Source of the DNA: Chryseobacterium gleum | GTDB lineage: Bacteria; Bacteroidota; Bacteroidia; Flavobacteriales_D; Sanyastnellaceae | Length of the DNA stretch: 45,412 bases | Assembly (NCBI GenBank): GCA_945862415.1 | Contig: CAMAYP010000005.1 | Coordinates: forward strand, 1-45,412 | Direction of reading: 5' to 3' | Shown here: positions 1 to 10,287 of the stretch, in pieces | Numbering within the stretch: position 1 is the first letter of the stretch | How the letters are laid out: each line of letters opens with the position of its first letter | Notes under the pieces: generated by a model | What the model was told of the DNA's origin: nothing | What the model saw: only the letters and a program-made list of their open reading frames with translations | Databases searched by the model: none | Position numbers and translations under genes: made by a program

Positions 1-1
1 G

Positions 2-625
2 TCGCTTCAAAAGAAAGAAGATATGCTGAAAGATCTTGAAAAAGACCTCAACGAAAAACAAGCAGCCATTGATCTAACAACTGCTGAACTCGCCGAAAAA
101 CAGAAACGTCTCGGCGACCTGGAAAAACTGCTTGCCGACCAACAAGCAGCAAGCGAGGCATTGAAAAACAAAGTGCAAGCGGCCTTGCTCGGCTTCAAAG
201 ACAAGGGTCTTACCGTTAGTGAAAAAGACGGGAAAGTATATGTGAGCATGGAAGCCCAACTGCTGTTTGCAACCGGAAGCACGGTGGTTGACCCGAAGGG
301 AAAAAAAGCGTTGATCGATTTGGCGAAAGCTATTGAAAACGACACCGACATGGAGGTGATCGTAGAAGGACATACCGATACTGACAAGCTCAACGCACCT
401 GCATACCCGAAAGACAACTGGGACCTCAGTGTGTTGCGTGCAACAGAAGTAGTAAAAATTATTTTGGGCAATAGCAGCGTAAAACCGCAAATACTAACCG
501 CAGCGGGTCGTGGTGAATTCTACCCCGTGGATGCCACCGATAAATCGAAGAACCGTCGCATTGAAATCATTCTGCAGCCGAAGCTGGACGAATTGTACAA
601 ACTCATTGAAGGCGAGCAGAACTAG
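2..625 (+). CDS. OmpA-family protein, C-terminal part (5' end outside window)
   Basis: The reading frame is open from base 2, so the gene starts upstream of the window; the ATG at 23 is internal. The visible 207 residues begin with a charged Lys/Glu/Gln/Ala-rich stretch of about 60 residues that reads as coiled coil. An OmpA C-terminal peptidoglycan-binding domain follows, with LLFATGSTVVDPKGKKAL, the VEGHTDTD motif, a W-LS--RA helix and the closing NRRIEIIL strand. OmpA domains anchor the outer membrane non-covalently to peptidoglycan in the periplasm. The coiled-coil-plus-OmpA arrangement suggests a periplasmic tether more than a porin, but the N-terminus is not visible. Its TAG stop shares the palindrome CTAG with the TAG stop of the opposing adhesin gene (4-base overlap). 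Confidence 0.88.
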   Translation, partial: SLQKKEDMLKDLEKDLNEKQAAIDLTTAELAEKQKRLGDLEKLLADQQAASEALKNKVQAALLGFKDKGLTVSEKDGKVYVSMEAQLLFATGSTVVDPKGKKALIDLAKAIENDTDMEVIVEGHTDTDKLNAPAYPKDNWDLSVLRATEVVKIILGNSSVKPQILTAAGRGEFYPVDATDKSKNRRIEIILQPKLDELYKLIEGEQN

Positions 626-3600
626 CGAATGAGGGTCACAAAGCCCTGCACTATTTTTTCTTCACTCAACCCTCCGTCTTCCTCTATTACTTGATAGCGT
701 ATCAAGTAGGCATATACCTCAGAATCAACATATTCGTTTCCATCGCGGCGCTGGCCTAGCCAAGGCTTAGCGAGATCAAAGTTTTCGTAGAACATTTCAC
801 CCATGCGGTTATACAACTGCAAGTGATAGCTGACGATGTTCACGCCATACACAAACCAGGCATCGTTGATTCCGTCACCATCCGGTGTAAATGAGTTGGG
901 CACATAGAGGGCCTCAATGCACTCCTGACGCACCGTTGTTTCAAACTCAGAAACACAGCCCTTATCGGTGGATATACTTACCGAATAATCCCCCGGCGCT
1001 TGCAAAATGAGTATTCGCGAAAGCGAGTCGTTGTTCCACACATAGAACGAACCGGGATTCTCGGCATCTAGGTAAAATGATTCACTGCTCGCTTCAAAGC
1101 AAAACTCGTATTCGGGTAAGAATGGCTGCACAGGCAATGGATTAAAGTCAACCTCCACCGTATCTCGTGAAGTACAATAACCGTTTGTTATTTCCACTTG
1201 ATAGACGCCTGGGTCAATCACATAAATTTCGCGAGAAAGTTGGCCTGTATTCCACAGGTAGCTCAAACCGGGGTCCCCGGCTTGCAAGCGTATCTCCTCA
1301 CCCACACAAGCCGATGTATCAGGCCCCAAATCAAGTTCAGGATAATCAAACACCTCAACGACTATTTCATCCTCAGAAGTACATCCGTCAGGCGCTTGCA
1401 CCCAAACCGAATAAGTGCCTGATGCGTTCACCTCTATGGAAGACTCAGCAGAACCCGTGCTCCATTGCACTTCATATTCAGCGGGCCACGACACGCTTAG
1501 CGTTTGCGTTTCATCAATACACAAACCAATATCGGCACCCAAATCGGTCACCAACGGTGAAACTTCCAATACAATTGTAGCCGATGCCTCACATCCGGAA
1601 GCACTTCTCGCGGTAACCGTTAAGACGCCCGAATTTTCGGTTGCCAATTCTGTATTCTGAGCAGAAAAATCGCTTACCCAATCGGTTGGTGTCCAATCCC
1701 ATTGAAGCGTTTCATTCAAGGTAGCTACAGCGCCAACAACGGTTCCGGTAGCTTCACACGTTTGCAGAAGATCGGGCGTTGCATTGACTGTAAATGAAGG
1801 TGTAACATCAATCACAATTTCTTGTTCTACTTCGCAACCCGATGACGCCTGAATAGCCAAACAAGTAAGCACGACATCCTGTTGTGGTGTCAACGAGACA
1901 CTTGCTTCTGCAGAGCCCACAACACCCGGATCGCCGCTCCACTCAAACACCACTCCATCGGCTGAACCGGCAAGTGCCGCATTTATTTCCGCCGATTCTC
2001 CGGCGCACAAGGAATCTTCTGAGGCGCTGAGGACAAGTGAAAACAACGAGCCCAAGGTAACCGTAAGGCTACCGTGAGCCTCACAACCAAACTCGGACGT
2101 GGCGTCCACTTCGTAGGTTTCGGTCTGTTGCACATTCACCGTTGGGTTAAATGAAAAAGCCCCCTGCATGGAGACCGTGGGTGTCCAACTGAAATCATAC
2201 AGCCCGGGCACGGTAGACGTAGCCGACAATTGAACATCTTGTGGATAGCAAATCACTATTTCTTCCGGCATGACCAATTCAAATGGCTGCCCCACCTCAA
2301 CGAGCACCGAATCAACATAATCGCACCCGGTAGAAGGATCAATCGTTTCAACTTGATACCACGTTGTAACCGTTGGTGAAGCCACTACGCTGGTGCCAAA
2401 AGCAGCTGACAGGCTCGATTGTGGTGTCCAGGCGCAGCTAAAAGAAGATGTTGCGAGCTGACCTATATAGGCGTTCTCCAAAACCCAATTATCCAAATTG
2501 GCCGCATAAGAGCCGCTCTGTCTCCATCTCAATCGCGTGTTCGGATTGCAAGCAGCAAGAGGTAACGGCACTTCCAAAGCCACAAAATCGGGATAGGCCG
2601 ATTCGTAAAATGTTTGTATGGTCACCCATGTACCACCGGCCACCGAGTATGCTAGCAACACATTATCTCCCGGTTCAGCGTCATCACAGGGCGCGCTGCC
2701 GTTAGCAATTTTCAGGGAAAAATAGACCGTTCCACCACCGGTTAAGTCAAGCGGTTGCGTTATTGCCTCCCGCGGAAAGCTATTATTGAAGTATAATCCG
2801 TTGCCTGTAATTGTGCCGCAAACATTGCTTTCGTCGCCTCCGGAAATACTCTCCCAATCGCCCCATGAAATAGCAGGGTCAAAATTGTCGCGCCAGATAA
2901 CACGCTCGACTTCCACTTCAAGATCTGCTGTTTCGCCTGCACATACTTGATGCAAATCGTCTAGAACCGAAAAGCGGGCAACATCGCCCTGAGTAATGAC
3001 CACGGTAGTAGTTGCAGACGTTTGAGCACAACCGGAAGGAGTCGTTAATGTTACGGTGTAATCTACGTTTTCCTCAGCCGTCACGGCAATGAGCGCAGGA
3101 TCATCATTTACGTTTTCGCCTTGGGGCGACCAGTTATAAGTATACACGGCATTTGGCTGTGTAGTGACCGCTGAAAGCGTAACCGACTCAAACGAGCAAA
3201 CACTTAATTGATCTTGAAGTATAGTAACCGGAATTGGATTGGGTGATTCTACGCTGTAATAAAATGTATCAACACAGCCTGAAAGATCATCGACAGCCCG
3301 CAACTCATATGCGGCATTTTCAATAGGGGCCGCAATCAAATAGTTGGAAGCAGTGGAAAGAAGCGCTGATGAATTATTGGCATAATACCATTGTGGCGAA
3401 CTATAATTGGCGGGGACATTGAGTTCTACATCGTTCGAAGAGCAAATCGTTTGTGCCCACGTAATGGGTGGCGTATTGATATCAACTGCAAGACTCGACA
3501 AATAGCTGGTAGTAATGATCCCTTCATTAGCAATTCCATAGATAATCCCGGAAAATCCGGAAGGGCACTCAATTGTATGCTCTCCTGCGGATAAATCCAA

Positions 3601-4815
3601 GGTACAGGTCAGATAGTCGGCGCATGTGCCCGCTTGTGTAAACTGCCCCGCAGGCACCACAACACCATCGAGCCTGCACGTACCTAGCGCAGCCGGTGTA
3701 ACAATCAAATTCACGAAGTGAGCATTCAGGACGGGTGAATCGGGTATGTGCACGTACGCGGATGCAACGTTATGATTGAGCGGATCGAGCACAACCATAG
3801 CAGGGTCACCATTTCCACCGCATGATATCCCCTGCATATACTGAACAACCGCTATCGGCTGATTCGCCAAAATGCAATGTGAATCGGTTTCACCGTTGTA
3901 CTCAATAAACTCACCCGCCTGAAGGGATACCGCGTTGGTATTATCTATTGTGATAGCTGTGCCGTTAAGAGCGGCTATAATTCTATAGGAATATCTCGGT
4001 TCAGGAATTGACGCATAATCCGAGCTAATCTCGAAACCAAAAGGCGTTATGACATAATCTGTTCCCCACTTTTCCAAATCGTACAACTGCTCATACAGAT
4101 GGTCGCATGCCAGTGCACAGTTGGCCGGCACATTTGCACAGCCCGCACCTGCGAATACAGCAAATGGTCTGCATTTGCCGCTTGCGGCCGTAGCGATTAT
4201 CTGTGTACCCGATAAATCGTTGGTGCCCGAGGCCTCCATTCGGTAACATTGGCCTCTGTCGAGCTGCAACATAAATGGCACCCCGGCCATATTTCCTGCG
4301 CTCGTTGTTGTTGACGGCACAATTTGCATTTCCGTTCCATCCTGGGTCGCCACGATAAGCAATTCTGAACCATTATCGGCCAGCCCACCATATGATGCCG
4401 CAATATATTTTGTTCCCAAAAGACGTTCAGGCAAAACGCGGGTTGCATCGGCACTGCTTTGAGCATAGTTAAGGGCCTGAACCGTTACCGGCTGAGAACA
4501 TTCAATGTGAATCGCTCTTCCCTCAACAAACTGATCGGTAACCACTTCAGCCAAATCATCAGGCACAGCTACTTCAATGCTCGATTGCGCATCTACATAA
4601 AACGTTTGACTCCATGATTGACCGGGAATTTCAATGATACCGGATGTTGCAACTTGAGCAGAAATAGTAACCAGCAATTGATCATCAGGTCCGTCGGTGG
4701 CATTGGCCATAAACCCTAACCAAAATGAAGTACCCGACGCAGGCAGCTGAGCCTTGGCCCCTTGAGGGAGCAAGCATAGGAAGGCAAATACAAAAAAAAT
4801 CCCGAGAAATCTCAT
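622..4815 (-). CDS. Large secreted adhesin with IgGFc-binding-like, Ig/PKD-like, reelin-like and T9SS type B C-terminal domains
   Basis: The protein has 1397 residues. I chose the ATG at 4815 because it begins a typical signal peptide (cleavage predicted at GAKA|QLP, Q23) and a promoter lies just upstream; the frame is open to a TTG at 4878, but that TTG is the -33 box. Residues about 25-455 resemble the IgGFc-binding protein N-terminal domain (strings such as PVTVQALNY and ELLIVATQDGTEMQI). Ig/PKD-like beta domains follow. Residues about 636-785 look like a reelin subrepeat (W-SISGG----CG, then C near LLAYSVAGGTW, then LRWRQ----LDNW). More Ig-like repeats (LGPDTSACVGE) follow. Residues about 1305-1397 are a gliding-motility-associated C-terminal domain (VPNSFTPDGDGINDAW), the type B signal for the type IX secretion system. 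Inferred role: cell-surface or released adhesin; ligand unknown. Confidence 0.9.
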   Translation of the reverse strand: MRFLGIFFVFAFLCLLPQGAKAQLPASGTSFWLGFMANATDGPDDQLLVTISAQVATSGIIEIPGQSWSQTFYVDAQSSIEVAVPDDLAEVVTDQFVEGRAIHIECSQPVTVQALNYAQSSADATRVLPERLLGTKYIAASYGGLADNGSELLIVATQDGTEMQIVPSTTTSAGNMAGVPFMLQLDRGQCYRMEASGTNDLSGTQIIATAASGKCRPFAVFAGAGCANVPANCALACDHLYEQLYDLEKWGTDYVITPFGFEISSDYASIPEPRYSYRIIAALNGTAITIDNTNAVSLQAGEFIEYNGETDSHCILANQPIAVVQYMQGISCGGNGDPAMVVLDPLNHNVASAYVHIPDSPVLNAHFVNLIVTPAALGTCRLDGVVVPAGQFTQAGTCADYLTCTLDLSAGEHTIECPSGFSGIIYGIANEGIITTSYLSSLAVDINTPPITWAQTICSSNDVELNVPANYSSPQWYYANNSSALLSTASNYLIAAPIENAAYELRAVDDLSGCVDTFYYSVESPNPIPVTILQDQLSVCSFESVTLSAVTTQPNAVYTYNWSPQGENVNDDPALIAVTAEENVDYTVTLTTPSGCAQTSATTTVVITQGDVARFSVLDDLHQVCAGETADLEVEVERVIWRDNFDPAISWGDWESISGGDESNVCGTITGNGLYFNNSFPREAITQPLDLTGGGTVYFSLKIANGSAPCDDAEPGDNVLLAYSVAGGTWVTIQTFYESAYPDFVALEVPLPLAACNPNTRLRWRQSGSYAANLDNWVLENAYIGQLATSSFSCAWTPQSSLSAAFGTSVVASPTVTTWYQVETIDPSTGCDYVDSVLVEVGQPFELVMPEEIVICYPQDVQLSATSTVPGLYDFSWTPTVSMQGAFSFNPTVNVQQTETYEVDATSEFGCEAHGSLTVTLGSLFSLVLSASEDSLCAGESAEINAALAGSADGVVFEWSGDPGVVGSAEASVSLTPQQDVVLTCLAIQASSGCEVEQEIVIDVTPSFTVNATPDLLQTCEATGTVVGAVATLNETLQWDWTPTDWVSDFSAQNTELATENSGVLTVTARSASGCEASATIVLEVSPLVTDLGADIGLCIDETQTLSVSWPAEYEVQWSTGSAESSIEVNASGTYSVWVQAPDGCTSEDEIVVEVFDYPELDLGPDTSACVGEEIRLQAGDPGLSYLWNTGQLSREIYVIDPGVYQVEITNGYCTSRDTVEVDFNPLPVQPFLPEYEFCFEASSESFYLDAENPGSFYVWNNDSLSRILILQAPGDYSVSISTDKGCVSEFETTVRQECIEALYVPNSFTPDGDGINDAWFVYGVNIVSYHLQLYNRMGEMFYENFDLAKPWLGQRRDGNEYVDSEVYAYLIRYQVIEEDGGLSEEKIVQGFVTLIR

Positions 4816-4850
4816 GATTCGAGGGTTTTCAGATAGTCCAGCAATGGACT

Positions 4851-4878
4851 CAAAGGTATGAATATTAAGACTATTCAA
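4851..4878 (-). promoter_or_regulatory. Bacteroidota promoter for the adhesin gene
   Basis: Read on the minus strand, TTG (4878-4876), 17 bases, then TACCTTTG (4858-4851). This is an exact match to the Bacteroidota consensus TTG-N17-23-TAnnTTTG. Transcription should start near 4846, giving a leader of about 30 bases before the ATG at 4815. Confidence 0.75.
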
Positions 4879-5001
4879 CAGTCGAAACGTTGCGTAAGGT
4901 TAGTAACAAGCACTAAGCCTGTTGTATTACAGGTCGGTTATACTGAAAAACACAGTTTTAAGATACAGTGAGACTGATTTTTAATCTCACTTATAATCCA
5001 T

Positions 5002-5028
5002 AAAAAAGGGCTGATTGCTCAGCCCTTT
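5002..5028 (-). terminator. Intrinsic terminator of the atpD-atpC operon
   Basis: A perfect 10-bp stem (arms 5005-5014 and 5019-5028, AAAGGGCTGA / TCAGCCCTTT on the plus strand) with a 4-base loop. On the minus strand it is followed by six T residues (5007-5002). It lies 23 bases beyond the atpC stop. Confidence 0.9.
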
Positions 5029-5050
5029 GTAAGTATGTTTCGCAATTGGC

Positions 5051-5287
5051 TTACTCGGCCAAAATAGTAACTTTGTTATTGAAGACCTCAACTGTTCCGC
5101 CCTTCACATCAAAACGATGTTCTTTACCGGCGCCATCCTTAACACGGACAGTACCTTTCTTCAATGAAGAAATAAGTGGGGCGTGGTTATTCAAAACACC
5201 AAGGCTACCATCGCTTCCCGGAAGGAAAATAAAACTTCCTTCTCCGTCAAAGAGTGTAGCTTCAGGGGTTATGATTTCAACTTTCAT
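5051..5287 (-). CDS. atpC: ATP synthase F1 epsilon subunit (short form)
   Basis: This 78-residue protein matches the N-terminal beta-sandwich of F1 epsilon: MKVEIITPEATLFDGEG at the start, then FLPGSDGSLGVLNNHAPLIS, the conserved surface that contacts gamma and the c-ring. The C-terminal two-helix domain, present in the roughly 130-residue epsilon of many bacteria, is absent. The short form is usual in Bacteroidota, so this is not a truncation: the stop is followed directly by the operon terminator. Without that helical domain, epsilon cannot insert into the catalytic head to inhibit ATP hydrolysis in the way described for E. coli (inference from family knowledge). It follows atpD by 19 bases in one transcription unit. 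Confidence 0.95.
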   Translation of the reverse strand: MKVEIITPEATLFDGEGSFIFLPGSDGSLGVLNNHAPLISSLKKGTVRVKDGAGKEHRFDVKGGTVEVFNNKVTILAE

Positions 5288-5306
5288 GTGTTTTTACTTT
5301 CAGGAA

Positions 5307-6824
<1,518 letters not shown>

Positions 6825-6939
6825 TTAAAATTCGGGCGCGAAAGTAATGCGCAGATAGCCAAGGAAAAAACTTTTTAGCGATTCTGTTCAGAACCAATGG
6901 AAAGTTGCTGACCACAACAAGAGGCCGTTGCACTAACTA

Positions 6940-7632
6940 TCATGGCGCCAACAATTTAAATCCTTTGCCATGTATGTTGATTATCTCAACAGCTTCATCG
7001 TTTTTCAGGTGCTTGCGCAACTTGGCAATGTAAACATCCATCGAACGACCGTTAAAGTAATTGTCGTCACCCCAAATTGCCTTTAAGGCATATCCACGTT
7101 CCATGATTCCATTCTTGTTTTTACAAAGGAGATACATGAGTTCGTTCTCTTTGGTAGTCAGTTTCACCTCAAAGCCGGGCGATGTCAGTTTTTGCTTTTG
7201 ATAATCAAAGGCGTATGCACCAATCGTGAATTGAACATCCTCATTTCCATCGGGCAAGGCAGCTGTGCGTCGGAGTATGGCTTGAATTCTAACCAAGAGT
7301 TCCTCCATACTGAAAGGCTTCGTCATATAATCATCGCCACCCGCTTTGAAGCCCTCCAGCGTATCCTCTTTCATGCTTTTTGCAGTGAGAAATAAAATGG
7401 GAGTGTGTTTATCATCTTGCCGAATTTCCGTTGCCAGCGTAAATCCATCTTTTTGTGGCATCATGACATCGAGTATTAAAAAGTCGTACGTGCTTCGGCG
7501 AAACATCTTCAGCCCCTCATTGCCATCAACAGCCAAATCGGCGTCAAAGCCCTTTGCAATTAAATAGTCTTTCAGAAGAATTCCCAAGTTTGGATCATCT
7601 TCACACAGCAGGATTCTGGTTTTCTTTTTCAT
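6940..7632 (-). CDS. OmpR-family response regulator (RprY-like)
   Basis: A cytoplasmic transcription factor of 230 residues from the ATG at 7632 (a TTG two codons upstream also fits). The receiver domain has the acidic pair E11/D12, phospho-acceptor D55 in FLILDVMMPQKDG, and the T-x-K end of strand 5 (LFLTAKS). The C-terminal winged-helix DNA-binding domain is recognisable by FEVKLTTKENELMYLL and the SMDVYIAKLRKHL recognition helix, ending HGKGFKL. It overlaps the 3' end of the upstream kinase gene by about 30 bases, so the two are translated together. Domain layout and pairing recall the RprX/RprY system of Bacteroides; target genes cannot be inferred. It is followed after 124 bases by atpD. 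Confidence 0.93.
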   Translation of the reverse strand: MKKKTRILLCEDDPNLGILLKDYLIAKGFDADLAVDGNEGLKMFRRSTYDFLILDVMMPQKDGFTLATEIRQDDKHTPILFLTAKSMKEDTLEGFKAGGDDYMTKPFSMEELLVRIQAILRRTAALPDGNEDVQFTIGAYAFDYQKQKLTSPGFEVKLTTKENELMYLLCKNKNGIMERGYALKAIWGDDNYFNGRSMDVYIAKLRKHLKNDEAVEIINIHGKGFKLLAP

Positions 7633-9085
7633 GTTCAATAGGTATATGGATTGTGAAGGTGCTACCCTTCTTCAGTTCGCTGATAACATCAACCGTGCCG
7701 CCATGTTTTTCCAGGACTCCCTTCACATAACTCAGCCCAAGGCCGAATCCCTTCACATTGTGTATGTTTCCTGTTGGCACACGATATAACTTATCGAATA
7801 TTTTTCGTTGGTTTTCCTTGCTAATGCCAATTCCATGATCCGAAAAGGACAGCGCGATGAAACCGGCTTCATCGCGGGTTTCTATTTCCACCATCAAACT
7901 TTCTTCACTGTATTTCATGGCATTGTCGATGAGGTTGTATACCACATTGGTGATGTGCAACTGATCACCTCTCACCATTGAGTTTTTGGCATAAAACCGC
8001 GTGACGATTCGGCCATTGCGCGCTTTGATTTGAATTTCAATATTGGCAATTACTTGGAGAACGACCTGATGAATATCGAACATCTGCATCTTCAAGGTCA
8101 TTTGACCCTGTTCGAAGATGGAAGTTCGCAGCACATTTTCAACCAACACACCAAGGCGTTTATTCTCTTCGCGAATCATGCCCACATAGTTTGAAATTGC
8201 TCTTTCTCCCGTTCGCATATCAGGATCGCTCAATGCCTCGCAAGCAAGAGAAATAGTTGCAATTGGAGTTTTGAGTTCGTGTGTCATGTTGTTGATGAAG
8301 TCCGTTTTGATTTCACTCAACTTTTTTTGGCGATAAATAGTATTGATTGAAAAAGAAAAAAGCAGCATGATGAGAAGCATCAGGATGGCAGAAGTAGTGA
8401 GCATAGTACCCATTGTACTAATCACATATTGACGTTCTCGAGGAAACCAAACACATAGATAATTCGGATCAGCAATAGGATCGTTTGGGAAGAGCTGAAT
8501 CCGGTAACCCTCGCGCTGAATTTCATCGGCGCTGGACTTAGAAAAAACCGGAATGATTTCCACTTGCTGCAACTTATTAAACACCCCATAGGCATATTCG
8601 GCCTTCACCCCTTGCGACTCAAAGGACTGTTGGAGTAGCGTGTCGAGCACCAAGGTGTCAATACGATCAATTACGCTGGTATAGATATCCAACTCCAGAA
8701 GGCCTCCCATGATATCATCCAATATTCCGGATTGTGATAATATTGGCGCATCCTTAACACCGGCGGCGGCGAGCGGATCAACAGAAACACTGTCGGTTCC
8801 GAATGTAGATTGAGGCACAACGCTCACGTCGCCCCCTCCGTAGTTTATGACAAGATTTTCTTTATTAGGTGCGCTTAAACTTAGGGAGGAAGAGGTCTCA
8901 CCTTGAGTGAACTCTCGATTCTCGAGCTCATTGCTGATGTTCTTAAGGGCAATATTGATGTGTTCAGAAAACTCCTGCTCGCGGAGCGTAAAAACATTAC
9001 TAATCCAATACACCTGAATGGCAATTAAACCCAACACGGCAATGGTGCTGCCCACTACCAGCAAACGGATGTATTTAGTATTCAT
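7601..9085 (-). CDS. Membrane sensor histidine kinase (RprX-like)
   Basis: The protein has 494 residues from the ATG at 9085; an in-frame GTG at 9106 adds seven residues that break up the N-terminal membrane helix pattern. One membrane helix at about 7-27, then a periplasmic sensor region of about 200 residues with no recognised fold, then a second helix at about 226-248. No HAMP domain is evident. The H-box is NNMTHELKTPIATIS with H269. The N-box is NVVYNLIDNAMKYS, the G1 box SFSDHGIGIS and the G2 box GFGLGLSYVKGV, so the kinase looks catalytically complete. It autophosphorylates and passes phosphate to the response regulator encoded by the overlapping downstream gene. The signal is unknown. 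Confidence 0.93.
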   Translation of the reverse strand: MNTKYIRLLVVGSTIAVLGLIAIQVYWISNVFTLREQEFSEHINIALKNISNELENREFTQGETSSSLSLSAPNKENLVINYGGGDVSVVPQSTFGTDSVSVDPLAAAGVKDAPILSQSGILDDIMGGLLELDIYTSVIDRIDTLVLDTLLQQSFESQGVKAEYAYGVFNKLQQVEIIPVFSKSSADEIQREGYRIQLFPNDPIADPNYLCVWFPRERQYVISTMGTMLTTSAILMLLIMLLFSFSINTIYRQKKLSEIKTDFINNMTHELKTPIATISLACEALSDPDMRTGERAISNYVGMIREENKRLGVLVENVLRTSIFEQGQMTLKMQMFDIHQVVLQVIANIEIQIKARNGRIVTRFYAKNSMVRGDQLHITNVVYNLIDNAMKYSEESLMVEIETRDEAGFIALSFSDHGIGISKENQRKIFDKLYRVPTGNIHNVKGFGLGLSYVKGVLEKHGGTVDVISELKKGSTFTIHIPIEHEKENQNPAV

Positions 9086-9153
9086 TTGTTGCAGCCAATT
9101 TCCCACAAAATAGAAAATCAGCCATGACCGACATCAACTTTTTTCGGGAAATA

Positions 9154-9181
9154 CAAAAGTGGATAAAGATGAGTCGCTCAA
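9154..9181 (-). promoter_or_regulatory. Candidate promoter for the RprXY-like operon
   Basis: On the minus strand, TTG (9181-9179), 17 bases, then CACTTTTG (9161-9154), one mismatch to TAnnTTTG. This gives a leader of about 60 bases before the kinase ATG at 9085. Confidence 0.45.
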
Positions 9182-9235
9182 GTAGCAGCTTAACTTGATT
9201 TAACGGCAACTGCAAAGCGGAGTTTCCGGCAAGTA

Positions 9236-9715
9236 TTAGAATCGATATCGAACGCTCAATCCGCCGCTGTCCCATTCAATGTAGTGGCTACCGAGCAAAT
9301 TGATCCCCGGCTTCCAATCGACACTGAATTGCACAGGGAATGAATGGAGGTAGTAAGCAATTCCAACAATCGCATCGACGCCTAAAGCATAGGAGTTTTC
9401 ACGCAATATGTTATCCTGAAGAACACTGTTTTTGTTGAAAATCCATGCGTGCGCGCCGGCGCCATAGAAATACCGCAGGCCTCTTACATCAAACATTTGT
9501 TCGTGTGCCTCTGCCAGCAAGGTCAGATTGGCCGCGCCGAAACGTTGATACGCTATAGCTTCAAACGCGTTTCTGTTGCTTGTAAAGTGCTGAAAAGTTA
9601 CACCTGTACCAAGGCCCATTCGCAGGCCCACCGCATTATCTAGCATTCCCCTTTGCGCAAGTAGCGCAATCGTGGAGACCATCAGGGCCGCCCACATCAA
9701 CATCATTTTCTTCAT
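9236..9715 (-). CDS. Small exported beta-rich protein, function unknown
   Basis: The protein has 159 residues. A signal peptide ends at ALLA|QRG (Q21). The rest alternates polar and hydrophobic/aromatic residues in short strands with many glycines, and ends in SVRYRF, a C-terminal aromatic typical of outer-membrane beta-barrels. Its size would fit a small barrel of about eight strands. I do not recognise a named family. It starts 9 bases after the stop of the upstream lipoprotein gene, so the two are probably one transcription unit and may act together in the envelope. The ATG at 9715 is the obvious start. Confidence 0.75.
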   Translation of the reverse strand: MKKMMLMWAALMVSTIALLAQRGMLDNAVGLRMGLGTGVTFQHFTSNRNAFEAIAYQRFGAANLTLLAEAHEQMFDVRGLRYFYGAGAHAWIFNKNSVLQDNILRENSYALGVDAIVGIAYYLHSFPVQFSVDWKPGINLLGSHYIEWDSGGLSVRYRF

Positions 9716-9724
9716 GGCCTTACG

Positions 9725-10219
9725 TTATTCGAATTCAAGATTGTATTTCTTGCCGAACTCCTCTTGTGCCTTGTAAAAACGTTCTTGAGCAATTTTCGAT
9801 TGCATGAAAATGCGTTCTTGCACAACAAGGTTGGAGTCAACAATTGCCATGTCTACGCTTTGATCTGGTAAAAGTTTTATTTCTACAAGTTTTTTATATT
9901 CGAAATCCACCAAAGTCTCGTAGGACCTGAAAAGTTCCTTTGCAGAAAGCTGCAAAGAAGGATCTTCCTGAAAAGGGCCGATGCTATCCAGTGCCAGAAT
10001 TGCTCGCTTCACTCGGGCCTGTAAATCGGCAAAATTAAGATCCACCCATTCTTTGGTCGCATTGGTATCGCTGAAGGTTGAGTCCATAATAACCAGTGCG
10101 TCAACGATTGATTTCTGTGTACCCACGATACGATCATTATAATCGGCTGCACGCTCAGCTTTTGAAGCGCAAGAAACAGCTACAGCCGCAATAATTACCG
10201 AAAACAACATTCTCTTCAT
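9725..10219 (-). CDS. Putative lipoprotein, function unknown
   Basis: The protein has 164 residues. The N-terminus is a lipoprotein signal, with hydrophobic FSVIIAAVAVS followed by the lipobox cysteine C17 (AVSC). The mature part is charged and predicted mostly helical (long Glu/Lys/Asp-rich segments such as the final KAQEEFGKKYNLEFE), so it is probably a periplasmic or surface-anchored helical protein. No catalytic motif is visible. First gene of a two-gene unit with the small beta-rich protein; divergent from truB, with only 68 bases between start codons. Confidence 0.8.
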   Translation of the reverse strand: MKRMLFSVIIAAVAVSCASKAERAADYNDRIVGTQKSIVDALVIMDSTFSDTNATKEWVDLNFADLQARVKRAILALDSIGPFQEDPSLQLSAKELFRSYETLVDFEYKKLVEIKLLPDQSVDMAIVDSNLVVQERIFMQSKIAQERFYKAQEEFGKKYNLEFE

Positions 10220-10224
10220 TGCCT

Positions 10225-10232
10225 CAAAACTA
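10225..10232 (-). promoter_or_regulatory. Candidate -7 element for the lipoprotein operon
   Basis: TAGTTTTG on the minus strand (10232-10225) matches TAnnTTTG exactly. It ends five bases before the ATG at 10219, implying an essentially leaderless mRNA. No TTG lies at the expected -33 distance, so the call is tentative. Confidence 0.4.
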
Positions 10233-10249
10233 CTCGATTTTCTGAATGG

Positions 10250-10281
10250 TTGTATGAACCACGCCTAAGGCTATACTTTTG
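10250..10281 (+). promoter_or_regulatory. Bacteroidota promoter for truB
   Basis: TTG (10250-10252), 21 bases, then TACTTTTG (10274-10281), an exact consensus match. The -7 box ends six bases before the ATG at 10288, so transcription should begin at or within a few bases of the start codon (leaderless or nearly so). The TTG at 10279, an alternative start codon for the frame, is inside the -7 box and so cannot be a start if this promoter is used. Confidence 0.7.
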
Positions 10282-10287
10282 ACGCCC

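Noticed and set aside
622-4815. Possible frameshift or fusion within the large adhesin
   Set aside because: The frame is continuous with Ig-like repeats running to the sorting domain; alternative frames of 60-137 aa inside it are antisense shadows.
5051-5287. Truncated atpC
   Set aside because: At 78 residues it lacks the helical domain, but this is the usual Bacteroidota form and it ends cleanly before a terminator.
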